Of a DNA stretch of 53,874 bases, positions 26,296-35,526 are shown piece by piece; position 1 is the first letter of the stretch, and every line of letters starts with the position of its first letter. The position numbers were made by a program, and so were the translations under genes. This DNA comes from Planctomycetaceae bacterium (GTDB lineage: Bacteria > Planctomycetota > Planctomycetia > Pirellulales > Pirellulaceae). The notes beneath the pieces were generated by a model. The model saw only the letters and a program-made list of their open reading frames with translations, did no database searches and had not been told where the DNA came from. The DNA lies in the NCBI GenBank assembly GCA_002726515.1, contig PBTE01000038.1:1-53874 (forward strand), in the 5' to 3' direction.

Positions 26296-27192
26296 ATGCA
26301 AACGACTCGAGTTGCCGCCGTCAGTATGAATAGTGAGTTGGGACAGTACGAACCCACCATGAATTGCCTTGCAGATTTCTGTGAGCAGGCCGCTGCGAAA
26401 GAAGTCGATTTGGTGCTGTTCCCGGAATTGGTCATTCATGGCCACTGCAATCCGGATACCTGGAAGCTGGCGGAAGCCGTCCCCGACGGGCCGAGTGTTC
26501 AGCGACTTGTGGAATTGGCTCAACGATTTCAAGTCCATTTGTGTGCCGGCATCAGCGAGAAAGAAAATGATGTGGTATTCAACACCCAGTTGCTTGTTGG
26601 GCCGGAGGGATACATCGGTAAACAACGGAAACTGCATACGTCGCGTGACGAGTCATTTTTTTACAAGGGCGGACGGGAGATCAATGTCTTCGACATTGGT
26701 AAATGCAAGGTGGGAATGGTGATCTGCTACGACAATCAGTTCCCGGAAGTCGCACGAATCGTCGCGTTAAAAGGCGCTGACTTGATTCTCATGCCTCATG
26801 CCGCACGGCAGGGACAATGGGAAGAATCGGCCGAGTCCGAGGCAAAGGTACGCAGTAAGATGTTAGACCATGTTGCCAGTAGTTATCGCATGCGGGCACG
26901 CGAGAACGCCTGTTTCTGCATCTATGCTGACCAGGCGGGGCGAGCTGGCTATGTCGATTCTTTGCCGCGGGATCATTACAACCAGCCACACCATCCGGGG
27001 GGTGCGATGATTATCGACCCGCAAGGCAGCATTTTGATTCACGCCCAGACGGAACGGATTCGCGACGAGATGATCGTACACGACCTGGATGCCGAGCTTT
27101 TGGGCCGTTCCCGTGCCCATCCCAACTACGCGCTTCGTAACCGACGCCCCGAACTGTTCGGAGAATTGGTGCGTGAACAGGTTACCTGTTGA
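26296..27192 (+). CDS. Carbon-nitrogen hydrolase (nitrilase superfamily)
   Basis: A 298-residue amidohydrolase of the nitrilase superfamily, splitting C-N bonds of amides, ureido compounds or similar in the cytoplasm. The Glu-Lys-Cys triad is visible: E44 in FPELVIHG, K112 in GKQRKLHTSRDE and C144 in VICYDNQFPE. The ending NYALRNRRPELFGEL is usual for the carbamoyl-putrescine amidase/beta-ureidopropionase side of the family, though substrate cannot be set. ATG 26296 gives the usual opening MQTTRVAAVSMNS; the frame from 26254 adds 14 non-native residues. It converges with the SSS transporter 28 bases downstream. Confidence 0.9.
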   Translation: MQTTRVAAVSMNSELGQYEPTMNCLADFCEQAAAKEVDLVLFPELVIHGHCNPDTWKLAEAVPDGPSVQRLVELAQRFQVHLCAGISEKENDVVFNTQLLVGPEGYIGKQRKLHTSRDESFFYKGGREINVFDIGKCKVGMVICYDNQFPEVARIVALKGADLILMPHAARQGQWEESAESEAKVRSKMLDHVASSYRMRARENACFCIYADQAGRAGYVDSLPRDHYNQPHHPGGAMIIDPQGSILIHAQTERIRDEMIVHDLDAELLGRSRAHPNYALRNRRPELFGELVREQVTC

Positions 27193-27220
27193 TCCGGCGG
27201 AGCTGGAAATCGAGCGGTCG

Positions 27221-28720
27221 TCATTTTTGTCGGCCGAGTGAAAATGGCAGGCTCGCCAGGTAACCGACGATCAGGTTGACCATGATCGCCAGGCCTGCAA
27301 CCCACATCCAGTTAATCCAGTTCAGGATGGGCTCGAAAAGACCCGGGAATCCGTTGAATGTAATCGAGAACGTCGTTCCCGCCACGGCGCCGATCAGGAC
27401 CCCCGGGGTATTGGTGCGTGTGGAGATGATGCCTAACAAAAAGAAGCAAATCAGTGGCGAGGCGAAGACGTTCATCAGTTTAGCAACTTTTTCCAAAGCA
27501 TTGTCGCCCTGTGGGTCAAATTGCCAGACTGCAAACAGGAAGATGAAAAAACCGGTCAACAGGGTGAGAATTTTTCCGGCCCGCACCAAGTGTTTCTCAG
27601 TGGCCTTCGGAAAGAAATAACGTCGATAAAGATCGTTGATCATGACGTTGCTCATGGAGTTCAGGGAAGAATCCAGAGTTGACATTAATGCCGCGAGTAC
27701 CCCCGCCATGATCAGGCTGCGGAAGACTGTTGGCAGGTACTGCATGGTGAAGTCGGGTAAAACCTGATCGGGATGCATGAGGCCAGCCTTCATTTCAGGA
27801 TGCCGGGCGTAGAAAGCGACCAGGCCCCATGCCACGGGTACCGAGAGTAGTGCCACACCGAATTCACAAAGTCGACTGCTGTAGATCGACTTTAACATGT
27901 CCCTTCGTGATCGAGTGGCATGTAGGCGTTGCACCATGTACTGGCTGGCACCAAATTCCAACACGACCCGAAGTTGTACAAGCAGGACCACCCAGATGGT
28001 CGCTTCGGTCTTCAGGTCGAATTCAAACGAGATCAGCTTGGTGTGAGGATAACCCGTTTCAGCAGAGATGGTGCTCGACGCGATCTGGTAAGCGTCTAAA
28101 GGCCGCCAGTCGAAAAGGTAAAGCAGGGTCAAGAGCGTTGCGGCATATCCCACCACGAGAACCAGGAACTGTGCCACGTCGGTCCAGATGACTGCTCGCA
28201 TGCCGCCAATCATGGTGTACAGGGTGCCAAGCAAGGTGATGATCGTCAGGCACCAACGCCCGTCGAATCCAGTGACGTGTTGGAATCCGAGGGAAGTAGC
28301 CACTAAAGCGGTGCCGACCCAGCACAGGGTGCTCAGCAAAAATTGCAAGGCCCCGAGCGTACGGATCAGGGGATGGAAGCGTGTTTCGAGGTACTCGTAG
28401 ATCGTCATCATTCGTATGCGGCTCCACAACGGCAGCCAGATGGCTGCCGTCAGCGGTACCAGCGCGATGCCGACGAGCGGGTAGCTGAACGAAGTCCGGC
28501 TGTCTTTCAGGAAGATCCAGCCCGGGATAGCCAGGTAACTGATCGGACTGAGTTGGGTGGCGATCATCGAGATCCCCACGGCCCACCAGGGGAGACTTGA
28601 GCTGGCGTGATAGTATTCCTTGAGCGACGTTTGTCGCTTGGAGAAGACCAGTCCCAGGACGACCACTCCGATCAAGTAAGTGGCGACGACGATGTAATCA
28701 AGGAGACTGAATTTGGTCAT
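27221..28720 (-). CDS. Sodium:solute symporter (SSS family)
   Basis: A 499-residue Na+-coupled symporter with about 13 membrane helices. The first helix (LLDYIVVATYLIGVVVLG) is followed by the SSS hallmark KEYYHASSSLPWWAVGISM and then IATQLSPISYLAIPGW. Na2-site serines in helix 8 fit LAALMSTLDSSLNSMSNV, followed by the usual NDLYRRYF. It resembles sialic-acid/sugar-type members more than proline or pantothenate types, but that is a weak impression. It would import a product of the secreted hydrolases in the region. A clear start at the first helix, length normal. The next rightward element is a 435-base spacer. Confidence 0.9.
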   Translation of the reverse strand: MTKFSLLDYIVVATYLIGVVVLGLVFSKRQTSLKEYYHASSSLPWWAVGISMIATQLSPISYLAIPGWIFLKDSRTSFSYPLVGIALVPLTAAIWLPLWSRIRMMTIYEYLETRFHPLIRTLGALQFLLSTLCWVGTALVATSLGFQHVTGFDGRWCLTIITLLGTLYTMIGGMRAVIWTDVAQFLVLVVGYAATLLTLLYLFDWRPLDAYQIASSTISAETGYPHTKLISFEFDLKTEATIWVVLLVQLRVVLEFGASQYMVQRLHATRSRRDMLKSIYSSRLCEFGVALLSVPVAWGLVAFYARHPEMKAGLMHPDQVLPDFTMQYLPTVFRSLIMAGVLAALMSTLDSSLNSMSNVMINDLYRRYFFPKATEKHLVRAGKILTLLTGFFIFLFAVWQFDPQGDNALEKVAKLMNVFASPLICFFLLGIISTRTNTPGVLIGAVAGTTFSITFNGFPGLFEPILNWINWMWVAGLAIMVNLIVGYLASLPFSLGRQK

Positions 28721-29155
28721 GCTGTGGAGCGAGTGAATAACGGTGTTGGTCTCTTCGCCCGATACGGTAACCTGCAGTTCATAGAAGTCGCAATTTAATT
28801 TCAGCAGTATGTCAGTGTCAAGGAAAGGCTTTGCGGTTTCCCGGGTGGTTGGTTAACATGCAGCACGGAACGTGCAGTGCCCGGTTGGCATGTCCAAAAA
28901 AATCGGCGAAGGGTGTAGTGACAGAAGCCAGGGCGGGCACGTAGTAAAAACGGTACGGATGTCGTTCCAGCTGCCATTTTTAAACAGAGTCCTTGCAGCA
29001 CCCTTAGCTTTTGTTAGAACACCTGAAACTTTTACATTAGGAATCATTTGCAGACGTATTTTTCACGTCTGGGTGGTCCATCGAATTGAATCGGTGGTCA
29101 TCAACTGCTGAGACTCAGGCCCTAAGAAACCACGCGAGATTGAAAAACATCGGAT
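28721..29155. other. Intergenic region, 435 bases
   Basis: No gene is recognised. A perfect inverted repeat (CAGACGT / ACGTCTG with a 7-base loop) lies at 29051-29071, upstream of the amidohydrolase remnant. The rest is moderately AT-rich and featureless. Confidence 0.4.
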
Positions 29156-29432
29156 ATGACGACCCAGCATCAGTCTTCTGAAATGCCTCTGGTGCTCACG
29201 GAATTGGACCGACAGATTTTTGAGCATGAAATCGATCCCATTCTTCCGCAGCGGACGGACCTACTGCGACACCAGGATGACGTTTATTCGTTACGAAGTG
29301 TTGCGAGCATTGGCCAGGGCGATCCGGCGTCACGGTCTTTCGGATCAGGAGATGGAGGCCATCTTTCATGACAATGCCGCGTCGTTAGTTGCAGGATTCC
29401 GTCGCGGAGTTCAATCGGTTGTGAAGTCTTGA
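29156..29432 (+). pseudogene. Remnant of an amidohydrolase gene (both ends, core missing)
   Basis: One frame from ATG 29156 reads LTELDRQIFEHEIDPILPQR, which resembles the N-terminus of Amidohydro_2-type metal-dependent hydrolases. In a second frame, shortly after, it reads FIRYEVLRALARAIRRHGLS and QEMEAIFHDNAASLV, which resembles their C-terminal end (a helix then the D-N-A-A-x-L motif) and runs to a stop at 29432. The metal-binding core of a few hundred residues that should lie between is absent, and the two parts are out of frame. This looks like an internal deletion plus frameshift. A real short protein from either frame cannot be ruled out. The family call comes from memory of typical termini, not an alignment. 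Confidence 0.4.
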
Positions 29433-29522
29433 TCTCCTGAAGGGTTGAAAAGTATTGACGGCAACAGGAGGCTTGATGATGGCAACTCCGTTGCTGTAAC
29501 AGGAAGAATGTGTGAAGTATCC

Positions 29523-30689
29523 ATGCAACACAACGTCAAAGGAAAAACACGAAACCTCCTGGGTAAACTTGGCTTGCTGCTGGCAGGGCTGGCGATTGCC
29601 GAGGTCTCCCTGCAACTGGTCGTTTACTTGGCACCGCTGAAGTTCAGAATCGTCTTGACGGAAGCGACCTCGTACGATTTTAGAGATGAGAATATCGGGT
29701 GGCAAAGAAGGTTCCTGGCAAGATACGGAAAACTTGACCAAGAGGCGATTCCGATGAGCCAGAACGAATACGCGACGCATCCGATCCTTGGCTGGATGCC
29801 CCAACCGGACCTTTCGATAACGAATTCCATCGGGCAAACCTACACGACCAACAGCAGGGGATTTCGCAGTCGCCACGAGTTTGAACGGAACGCCGACAAA
29901 TACACAGTGCTCGTCGTCGGCGACTCTTTCACTTATGGAAGCTGGGCGGACGACACGGAGGTCTGGCCCACGCTTTTGGAAGGTCTCGACCCGGAGATCA
30001 ATCTACTGAACTTCGGCGTTGCTGGTTACGGTGTCGACCAGATGTTGCTGATGCTGGAGAGGCAGATCGAGGAATTTTCACCCGATCTGGTGATCGCTGC
30101 TTTTATCTCGGATGACTTGCACAGGTCGACGCTCTGTTTTCGAGATTACTGGAAACCGATGTACGTGATTCAGAACAGCGATCTCGTTTTGACAAATACT
30201 CCCGTTCCGGAGTTGGCAGAGGGTGTCAGTTTGGCGCGGGAAAATGTGCACCAGATGTATCGATTGACCAGGTTGAACTGGCTTAGGATTACAGGTTTGG
30301 CTACGAACATGATATCCAGACTGAATCAACCGCCGCGGTCCGATGCCAATCAAGGTGAACGGGAACTGAACCGGCGAATCTTTGAAGCAATGCTCGAGTT
30401 GTGCCGGGGCCACGATGCACAACTGCTCCTGCTCTATTTGCCAGAGGGAAAGGAGTTAGTGGATGGGTCGTTCGAAACCCGTGGTGAACGGTTCTTGGCT
30501 GACTTTGCTGCGACCCATGAAGTGGAGTCCCTGAATCCGCGCTCCCACTTTCTTGCCAAGAAACAGCGTTACAGCCCCGGGCACTACCGACATCCGGGTG
30601 CCCTGGTTGTTGCAGAGGCAGTGTATGACTCCATCAGTCGATTGCCCTCGTACCGTCATCGGGCCACCGAATATCGTCGCGCCGAATGA
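29523..30689 (+). CDS. SGNH/GDSL-type hydrolase, membrane-anchored
   Basis: A 388-residue protein with one N-terminal membrane helix (LLGKLGLLLAGLAIAEVSLQ) and an SGNH hydrolase domain. The serine block is VVGDSFTYGSW, the glycine block is NFGVAGYGVDQML, the third block reads AFISDD (usual Asn replaced by Asp), and the catalytic histidine fits GHYRHPGALVVAEAVYDSI near the C-terminus. Such proteins are esterases or acetyltransferase-like partners acting on glycans or envelope. The start is ambiguous: ATG 29523 puts the helix close to the N-terminus, ATG 29508 has AGGAAG too close upstream, and TTG 29445 is unlikely. A weak stem-loop (AAAGGT/ACCTTT, 30699-30717) follows the stop. Confidence 0.78.
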   Translation: MQHNVKGKTRNLLGKLGLLLAGLAIAEVSLQLVVYLAPLKFRIVLTEATSYDFRDENIGWQRRFLARYGKLDQEAIPMSQNEYATHPILGWMPQPDLSITNSIGQTYTTNSRGFRSRHEFERNADKYTVLVVGDSFTYGSWADDTEVWPTLLEGLDPEINLLNFGVAGYGVDQMLLMLERQIEEFSPDLVIAAFISDDLHRSTLCFRDYWKPMYVIQNSDLVLTNTPVPELAEGVSLARENVHQMYRLTRLNWLRITGLATNMISRLNQPPRSDANQGERELNRRIFEAMLELCRGHDAQLLLLYLPEGKELVDGSFETRGERFLADFAATHEVESLNPRSHFLAKKQRYSPGHYRHPGALVVAEAVYDSISRLPSYRHRATEYRRAE

Positions 30690-30812
30690 GTCTGTGTAAA
30701 AGGTGTCGAAGACCTTTCGTCCCTGTGGGCTACCGAAAGATTTGCCCCACGTCCGTCGCCGTGATGCGCGCAGTGACAAAATGCTCGTGCATCCACATCT
30801 TGTGTGGTCTGG

Positions 30813-31178
30813 CTAATCAGGCCGAGTGATGAAGTGCCAGGTCCACGGCTGTGGCTTCTTACGCTTTGCCGCTTCCGGCAACATTACGAAGGCAGGATGG
30901 TTCGCTACGTGAAACGTCCCAGTGGGCAGAAGGAACTCCGGTTTCAGCGAGGGAGGCTGTTGGGCGGCCACGGCATCGCAGACCTCGGCGAATGAAGTTG
31001 TGTTCACTCCCAATCAGTCGAGTCCAGTGACGACGATGAAGGCCAACAACGCCGCGTAGGCGAGTTTGGTTAGGAATTTGATCAACGTTTTGTCCAGCCG
31101 CACACGTGACATGGGTTTGCAGGTTACCGACGTCATCAACTTCGCGACCCACCTGCCGATCAGGAAGACCCCAAGGGC
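30813..31178 (-). pseudogene. Fossil: mscS channel fragment fused to hydrolase N-terminus
   Basis: Reading leftward from 31178 the translation gives ALGVFLIGRWVAKLM, then RLDKTLIKFLTKLAYAALLA and FIVVTGLD, an in-frame TGA at 31016-31014, then LGVNTTSFAEV. This follows the order of MscS small-conductance mechanosensitive channels from the second membrane helix to the start of the pore helix. The gene is cut at both ends: a stop codon lies just upstream and the glycine/alanine-rich pore helix is missing. After SFAEV the same frame continues with PEFLLPTGTFHVANHPAFVM and LPEAAKRKKPQPW, resembling the N-terminus of planctomycete alpha/beta hydrolases, then stops at 30813. The MscS match is strong; the hydrolase match is moderate. 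Non-functional. Confidence 0.6.
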
Positions 31179-31263
31179 TGATCTACACGGATTTTAATTT
31201 CCCTGATCCGGTGTTGTAATGATTCAGGAGCCGTGCCCCAATCGACACGAGCACACTCGTTTC

Positions 31264-33927
31264 CTATTTGAACGACCCCTGGTATCTGACGCCATAAACC
31301 TCGATCTCTGCCAGAGCGCTTTGCCCATGCCCATAGTCCATCCCGGATACCCTGACATATCTTGCCAGTGTCTCTTTGAACTCAGAACTAACTACCATTT
31401 CACTGTTTCCTGTTACCACCACCTGAGTCGTCCACGGCTTATCGGTAGCCAGAGTCTCTGCGCTCACTCCATCCACAGTTGTAGAGACGGTGTAGGCACC
31501 ACAGATCACCCAGTCATCCTCCTGGTGATACACGGTTACCTTATCTATCAACCTGTTTTTACCGAGGTCAACATAAATCCAGTCAGGGCCCTTGCTTGGA
31601 TAAGCGCTCATCCAGCCATAAGGGGATCCTAAATCCTCTGTAATTCTATCAATAACATGAACTGCTTTAGCCGCACCGGGCTCTTCATTGGCGACGGCAT
31701 TCTGCGCTACAATCGCTATCCTGGGAACGCGTGCTGGCTTACCGATATATTCCCTGCCATAGACCTGTATCTCGGCCAGGGTGCTTTGCCCATAGAAATA
31801 ACTCAGCCCGGAAACCCTGACATATCTTGCCAGCGTTTCTTTGAACGCAGAACCAACCACCATATCAGCGTTTTCTGTTACCGCCACCTGAGTTGTCCAC
31901 GGCCCATCGGTAGCCAGATCTTCCGGATCTATCCCGTCCACAGATGTAGAGATGGTGTAGGCAGAAGCAACCCCTCCTCCATTCGGAAGCTCCTGGTGAA
32001 ATACCACGACCTTGTCGATCAGAACATTCTTTCCCAGGTCGATATATATCCAGTCAGGGCCTTTATCCGGGTAGCCACTTCGCCAGCCAGCGGGATGTTC
32101 TAAACTCTCCGTGATTCCATCAACCACCTGACCAGCAGGTGTACTCTCTTCATTTGCCACAACGTTCAATGCCACCAGTGGTGAATCTACGGGCGGCAAG
32201 TTGCTGGCGAGGGTCTTGAGTTTCATTATTCTCTCAACAATCTCCCGGCGGATATCCTGCAGAGACTCTCCTTTGACATCCAGATTCTTTAACCATCGCT
32301 CCGTTTTCTGGACAAAGGTGTTCAAGGAGGGTATCTTCCTTGTCCTCTCCAGCATCTTCTCCAGGGTCGTTGTATACCTCACATCATCAACACCCTCCCT
32401 GAAACCCTCCCCATGGATAGTGGGAACTACTCCGTCGATTGTCGTGTAAGCCATCACAAAATCCCGATATCCAGGAGGGACCGTGTCAAAGTCATCCCAT
32501 AATGTGATATCCTTCTCACCATAACTTTTTCCCCAGGGAACCGGATGCTGATAGGCATATTCGCACACGCCATCGTAACCTGCCTTCCACAGGTTGAATC
32601 CGTATGCAGAACGCACCGTGTAGGGAACCTCGACTCCAAGCTGACCCGACCATGCGTTATAGCAGTACAACTTGTGACCGGGATGTGAATGCACTTTTGT
32701 GGGAAGATACGGATCTGGGTAGGAGGCAAAGGCGTAGATTGGCAAATCAAGTAAATCACCCACGATATCAGAGAATCCCGCGGAACAGGCAACAAACATC
32801 TTACCTCCCACCTCATGTATCGCTTCCCATGCAGGCCTCTGTGCTTTCAGTCTTTCACCAGTCGCTTCATCGGCACCGTAAAAGTAAACCTCTGAAACAC
32901 CGTTCTCTTTAAAGAATTTTATCCTTTCCCTGACTAGCCCCTTTAACTTTTGGAGCCCCTTGGGGTCGGTGGGAAAAGATAACGTTATCGTCTCAGGATC
33001 TCCTCCGTAGAGAATAGTCTTATTGTCCATTCCCGCTTGCCGGCGGAGTTCTAACACCTGTTTGAGGACAACCGGCTGAAAATTCGTCGAGGAGCTTCCT
33101 ATCCATGGATTATCTATTCCATGTGTCTTCATGTATTTGAAATCGGCGAGCATCTGTACGGCAGATTTGTAAAACGGGCCAAGGGTTCTCTGCTCTGTCA
33201 GTTGACCATGATAGTAGATGGAATATTCCAGCCGGGGTTTTTCCAACTTGAAAGGCAGCACCTTAACGATGAAGTTGACTTGAATAGATACACCGTTAGA
33301 AGGAAGAACATCAATCGTCCCTTCATAGTCTCCCGGAGATATATTTTCCGGAACGTGAACCGTGACCCAGATTTGTTTTAGTCTGTTTGCAGGTATGTCA
33401 AACGGCTGGAGTTCCCCGGTATCGGTAATGGTTTCATAGTCTATGGGGTGATTAGCTTCAGAAGCGTAATCAACCTGTATTAGACTGTCGTTCTTTAGCA
33501 ACAACTCTGGCGTAAGGTGTTTTTTGCCATCGTATTTCAAACCAGGGCCCCCTTGATACCAGCATTTCACGACCCGGATATCGATCGCCTCGGCGGGAAT
33601 TACTGTCCCTTTATTTTTCAGGTCGCTGGCAGATACATTTACCTGGCTGAGACCCTGCTGGGCATAAATGACAAAACTTGCAGGCTCATATTCCCCACGG
33701 CACGCAACAAGTGAAAGCCGATCAGACCGCTCAACATTTCCAGACCCCTCCACCTTTTCAAGGGTGTCGGTCGCTAGGAGCTTCTCATCCGTGATGGGAG
33801 ACTTCAGGACGAAAACCCGGTAGTGTTCTTCCTTGTTTTTCCCGCTTGCTCCTTCCTCCCCAACAGCCTCGCGATTTCCCCAACTAATCAGGACTAGCCA
33901 GGTGACCATAAGTAACGTTGTCTTCAT
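31264..33927 (-). CDS. Secreted GH123-like protein with two discoidin domains
   Basis: An 887-residue exported protein (signal peptide MKTTLLMVTWLVLISWGN, cleavage near AVGEE). Residues about 20-220 form a beta-sandwich region (LSLVACRGEYEPASFVIYAQ) as seen ahead of DUF4091/GH123-type barrels. The barrel carries VYFYGADEATGERL; an adjacent Asp-Glu pair is the catalytic arrangement of GH123 N-acetylgalactosaminidases, so D-E here may be catalytic. Two discoidin-like (F5/8 type C) domains end the protein, at about 630-755 and 770-885, both with GPDWIYIDLGK / GPDWIYVDLGK. TGAGGAAA seven bases upstream fixes ATG 33927. The gene is visibly AT-richer than neighbours (bases 32881-32940 are 38% GC), uses many AT-ending codons, and may be acquired. 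Confidence 0.78.
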   Translation of the reverse strand: MKTTLLMVTWLVLISWGNREAVGEEGASGKNKEEHYRVFVLKSPITDEKLLATDTLEKVEGSGNVERSDRLSLVACRGEYEPASFVIYAQQGLSQVNVSASDLKNKGTVIPAEAIDIRVVKCWYQGGPGLKYDGKKHLTPELLLKNDSLIQVDYASEANHPIDYETITDTGELQPFDIPANRLKQIWVTVHVPENISPGDYEGTIDVLPSNGVSIQVNFIVKVLPFKLEKPRLEYSIYYHGQLTEQRTLGPFYKSAVQMLADFKYMKTHGIDNPWIGSSSTNFQPVVLKQVLELRRQAGMDNKTILYGGDPETITLSFPTDPKGLQKLKGLVRERIKFFKENGVSEVYFYGADEATGERLKAQRPAWEAIHEVGGKMFVACSAGFSDIVGDLLDLPIYAFASYPDPYLPTKVHSHPGHKLYCYNAWSGQLGVEVPYTVRSAYGFNLWKAGYDGVCEYAYQHPVPWGKSYGEKDITLWDDFDTVPPGYRDFVMAYTTIDGVVPTIHGEGFREGVDDVRYTTTLEKMLERTRKIPSLNTFVQKTERWLKNLDVKGESLQDIRREIVERIMKLKTLASNLPPVDSPLVALNVVANEESTPAGQVVDGITESLEHPAGWRSGYPDKGPDWIYIDLGKNVLIDKVVVFHQELPNGGGVASAYTISTSVDGIDPEDLATDGPWTTQVAVTENADMVVGSAFKETLARYVRVSGLSYFYGQSTLAEIQVYGREYIGKPARVPRIAIVAQNAVANEEPGAAKAVHVIDRITEDLGSPYGWMSAYPSKGPDWIYVDLGKNRLIDKVTVYHQEDDWVICGAYTVSTTVDGVSAETLATDKPWTTQVVVTGNSEMVVSSEFKETLARYVRVSGMDYGHGQSALAEIEVYGVRYQGSFK
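31285..32135. repeat. Tandem duplication encoding two discoidin domains
   Basis: The DNA for the two C-terminal domains is clearly alike at nucleotide level with an offset of 465 bases (155 codons). For example CCCTGACATATCTTGCCA begins at 31350 and again at 31815. The preserved DNA similarity points to a fairly recent duplication. Confidence 0.75.
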
Positions 33928-34237
33928 CAATAGTTTCCTCAGGTGTGGCATTCGAATTTGTTTTGTGCGTTGTGTTTACCCTGCATTCACATCAGTTCAC
34001 TAGTGTCCACTGGTTCGATCACCGGATTTGTCGGACTTCAACGCCACACGAATTTCTCGCAACTGTAGTGATCGGCAACCGTGAGGGGATACGAATACGG
34101 CAGGGTATTGACTCCACCGTGCAGTGCCTTCATGAAAGTTGGTCCGTTGGCCTCTGGTTTCTCATGGCAGCTCTTCTCTCCATCTGACCCCATCCAGGCA
34201 GCCTGGTGAAGCTCTTTTCTGGTGCGGCTTCGGTTCG
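33928..34237. other. Intergenic region, 310 bases
   Basis: It lies between the MFS gene (stop 34238) and the AT-rich glycosidase gene, both leftward. No gene is recognised. A single TTTGTCGGACTT, resembling the dyads at 5975-6039, sits near 34026-34037. It should carry the glycosidase promoter. Confidence 0.35.
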
Positions 34238-35473
34238 TCAAGTGTCAATCGTGGTTTGCGAGGACGACTTACCGAGCCCGCTTGCTGCCGCGACCAGCCC
34301 GAAGGCGATGAATCCACAGGCTGCAACGCTTAACGCCAGCCGGTAATCGCCAGTTGTATCAACCAGCCTGCCCGTTCCTTTTAAGAACACAAAGTTTGCG
34401 GCACCGCCGGCAAGAAAACCAGTGGCGAGCACCGTTCCGAAGTGACCCATCGATCGAGAGGAAATCTCACTGATAAGTACGGGGAATTCGGCCGCATAGA
34501 ACAGGCTGGCCAGCGTGTAAAGCAGCGGGATGCTGATGGCATGCCCCTGCCACAGCATCAACAAAAGGATACATCCACCGATGGGTCCGGCCAGGGTCAG
34601 AATTTTGCGCTGAGCGAATCCTTCCGGGAGGAGGGAGAGCAGGAAACGTGTGGCGAGGTAGGCAATATTATGGCCAGCCAGTGCCCACGCCGGAGAAAAG
34701 GAGAGAGCGTCAAAATGATGCTCCATGAACATCGCCAGGAAATGAAAAATGGTGGAGTCTGCCGAAGTATGAAGGGCCACGAGCAGGACGATGGTTAACG
34801 AACGGAATTCCAACAGATCGCGAAGGCGGAACCTTCTGCTCGTTTCCGGCTGACTCTGCAGCGGTGGCTGACGGCTTAGACTCAACAGGACACTGCCAGC
34901 GACGATGATGCACCCGACGATCAGGAAGGGGCCGAAAAATGCGTTTTCAAAACCGCGATCGTCGGCGTCCGCGGACCACTTCAGCAGTTGAGCGGCCCAA
35001 AACGGGATCCCGATACCGGCGATGGAGATGGCGACGTAGCGGATGGAGATCATCCGCCGTTTGTAGGCCGGGTAGAGGGCGATCAGGAATGCTGGAATCG
35101 CAACTTTGGCCAGGCCTGCGAAAAATCCTTGAAAGACGATGCCGCACCGCAGCCAGAACAGGCTTGCGCCCAGGCCAATGCACAGAAAGCATCCGCCAAT
35201 TCCGACAAATGAAAGTTCTGAGATCCGTCGTGCTCCGAAACGGGTAATGATCAGCCCGACAAGGAGGAACGCAGCGATTTCCCCAAAAATTCCCAGCCCG
35301 ATTGTGGTTCCATATTGCTCAGCCGAAAGCGAAAAGTATTCGCAGATCCGCGTTGCGAAAACGGGTGTTACGCCGTTGTACGAAACCATCATGATAAGAA
35401 AGATGATGGCGGCAGCCAGCTCCCCGCGACGGCGCGGTACGGATTCCACTGTGTGGGAGATCGGTTCCTGCAT
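34238..35473 (-). CDS. Major facilitator superfamily (MFS) transporter
   Basis: A 411-residue protein with about 12 membrane helices in two halves separated by a polar loop (SRQPPLQSQPETSRRFRLRD). The first half carries the loop LIITRFGARRISELSF, which fits the MFS motif A region (usual G-x-L-a-D-r-x-G-r-r) in a degenerate form. It opens with AAAIIFLIMMVSYNGVTPVF. It follows the FG-GAP gene by 53 bases on the same strand and is the last member of a four-gene operon with secreted glycan-active proteins, so sugar or oligosaccharide uptake (or efflux) is a reasonable guess. ATG 35473 is preferred to a TTG at 35485. Confidence 0.82.
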   Translation of the reverse strand: MQEPISHTVESVPRRRGELAAAIIFLIMMVSYNGVTPVFATRICEYFSLSAEQYGTTIGLGIFGEIAAFLLVGLIITRFGARRISELSFVGIGGCFLCIGLGASLFWLRCGIVFQGFFAGLAKVAIPAFLIALYPAYKRRMISIRYVAISIAGIGIPFWAAQLLKWSADADDRGFENAFFGPFLIVGCIIVAGSVLLSLSRQPPLQSQPETSRRFRLRDLLEFRSLTIVLLVALHTSADSTIFHFLAMFMEHHFDALSFSPAWALAGHNIAYLATRFLLSLLPEGFAQRKILTLAGPIGGCILLLMLWQGHAISIPLLYTLASLFYAAEFPVLISEISSRSMGHFGTVLATGFLAGGAANFVFLKGTGRLVDTTGDYRLALSVAACGFIAFGLVAAASGLGKSSSQTTIDT

Positions 35474-35526
35474 GTTGTTTACCAAGTTTCCGGCAGTTGC
35501 GCGTCTCTTGGTCGTGTCCCTTTGTG

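Noticed and set aside
25744-26637. Long minus-strand open frame of about 297 codons
   Set aside because: It overlaps the 5' part of the real nitrilase gene in antisense, is rich in Pro/Ser/Cys/Arg and shows no domain pattern.
34038-34241. Short minus-strand open frame of 67 codons after the MFS gene
   Set aside because: No recognisable family or ribosome site; probably chance.
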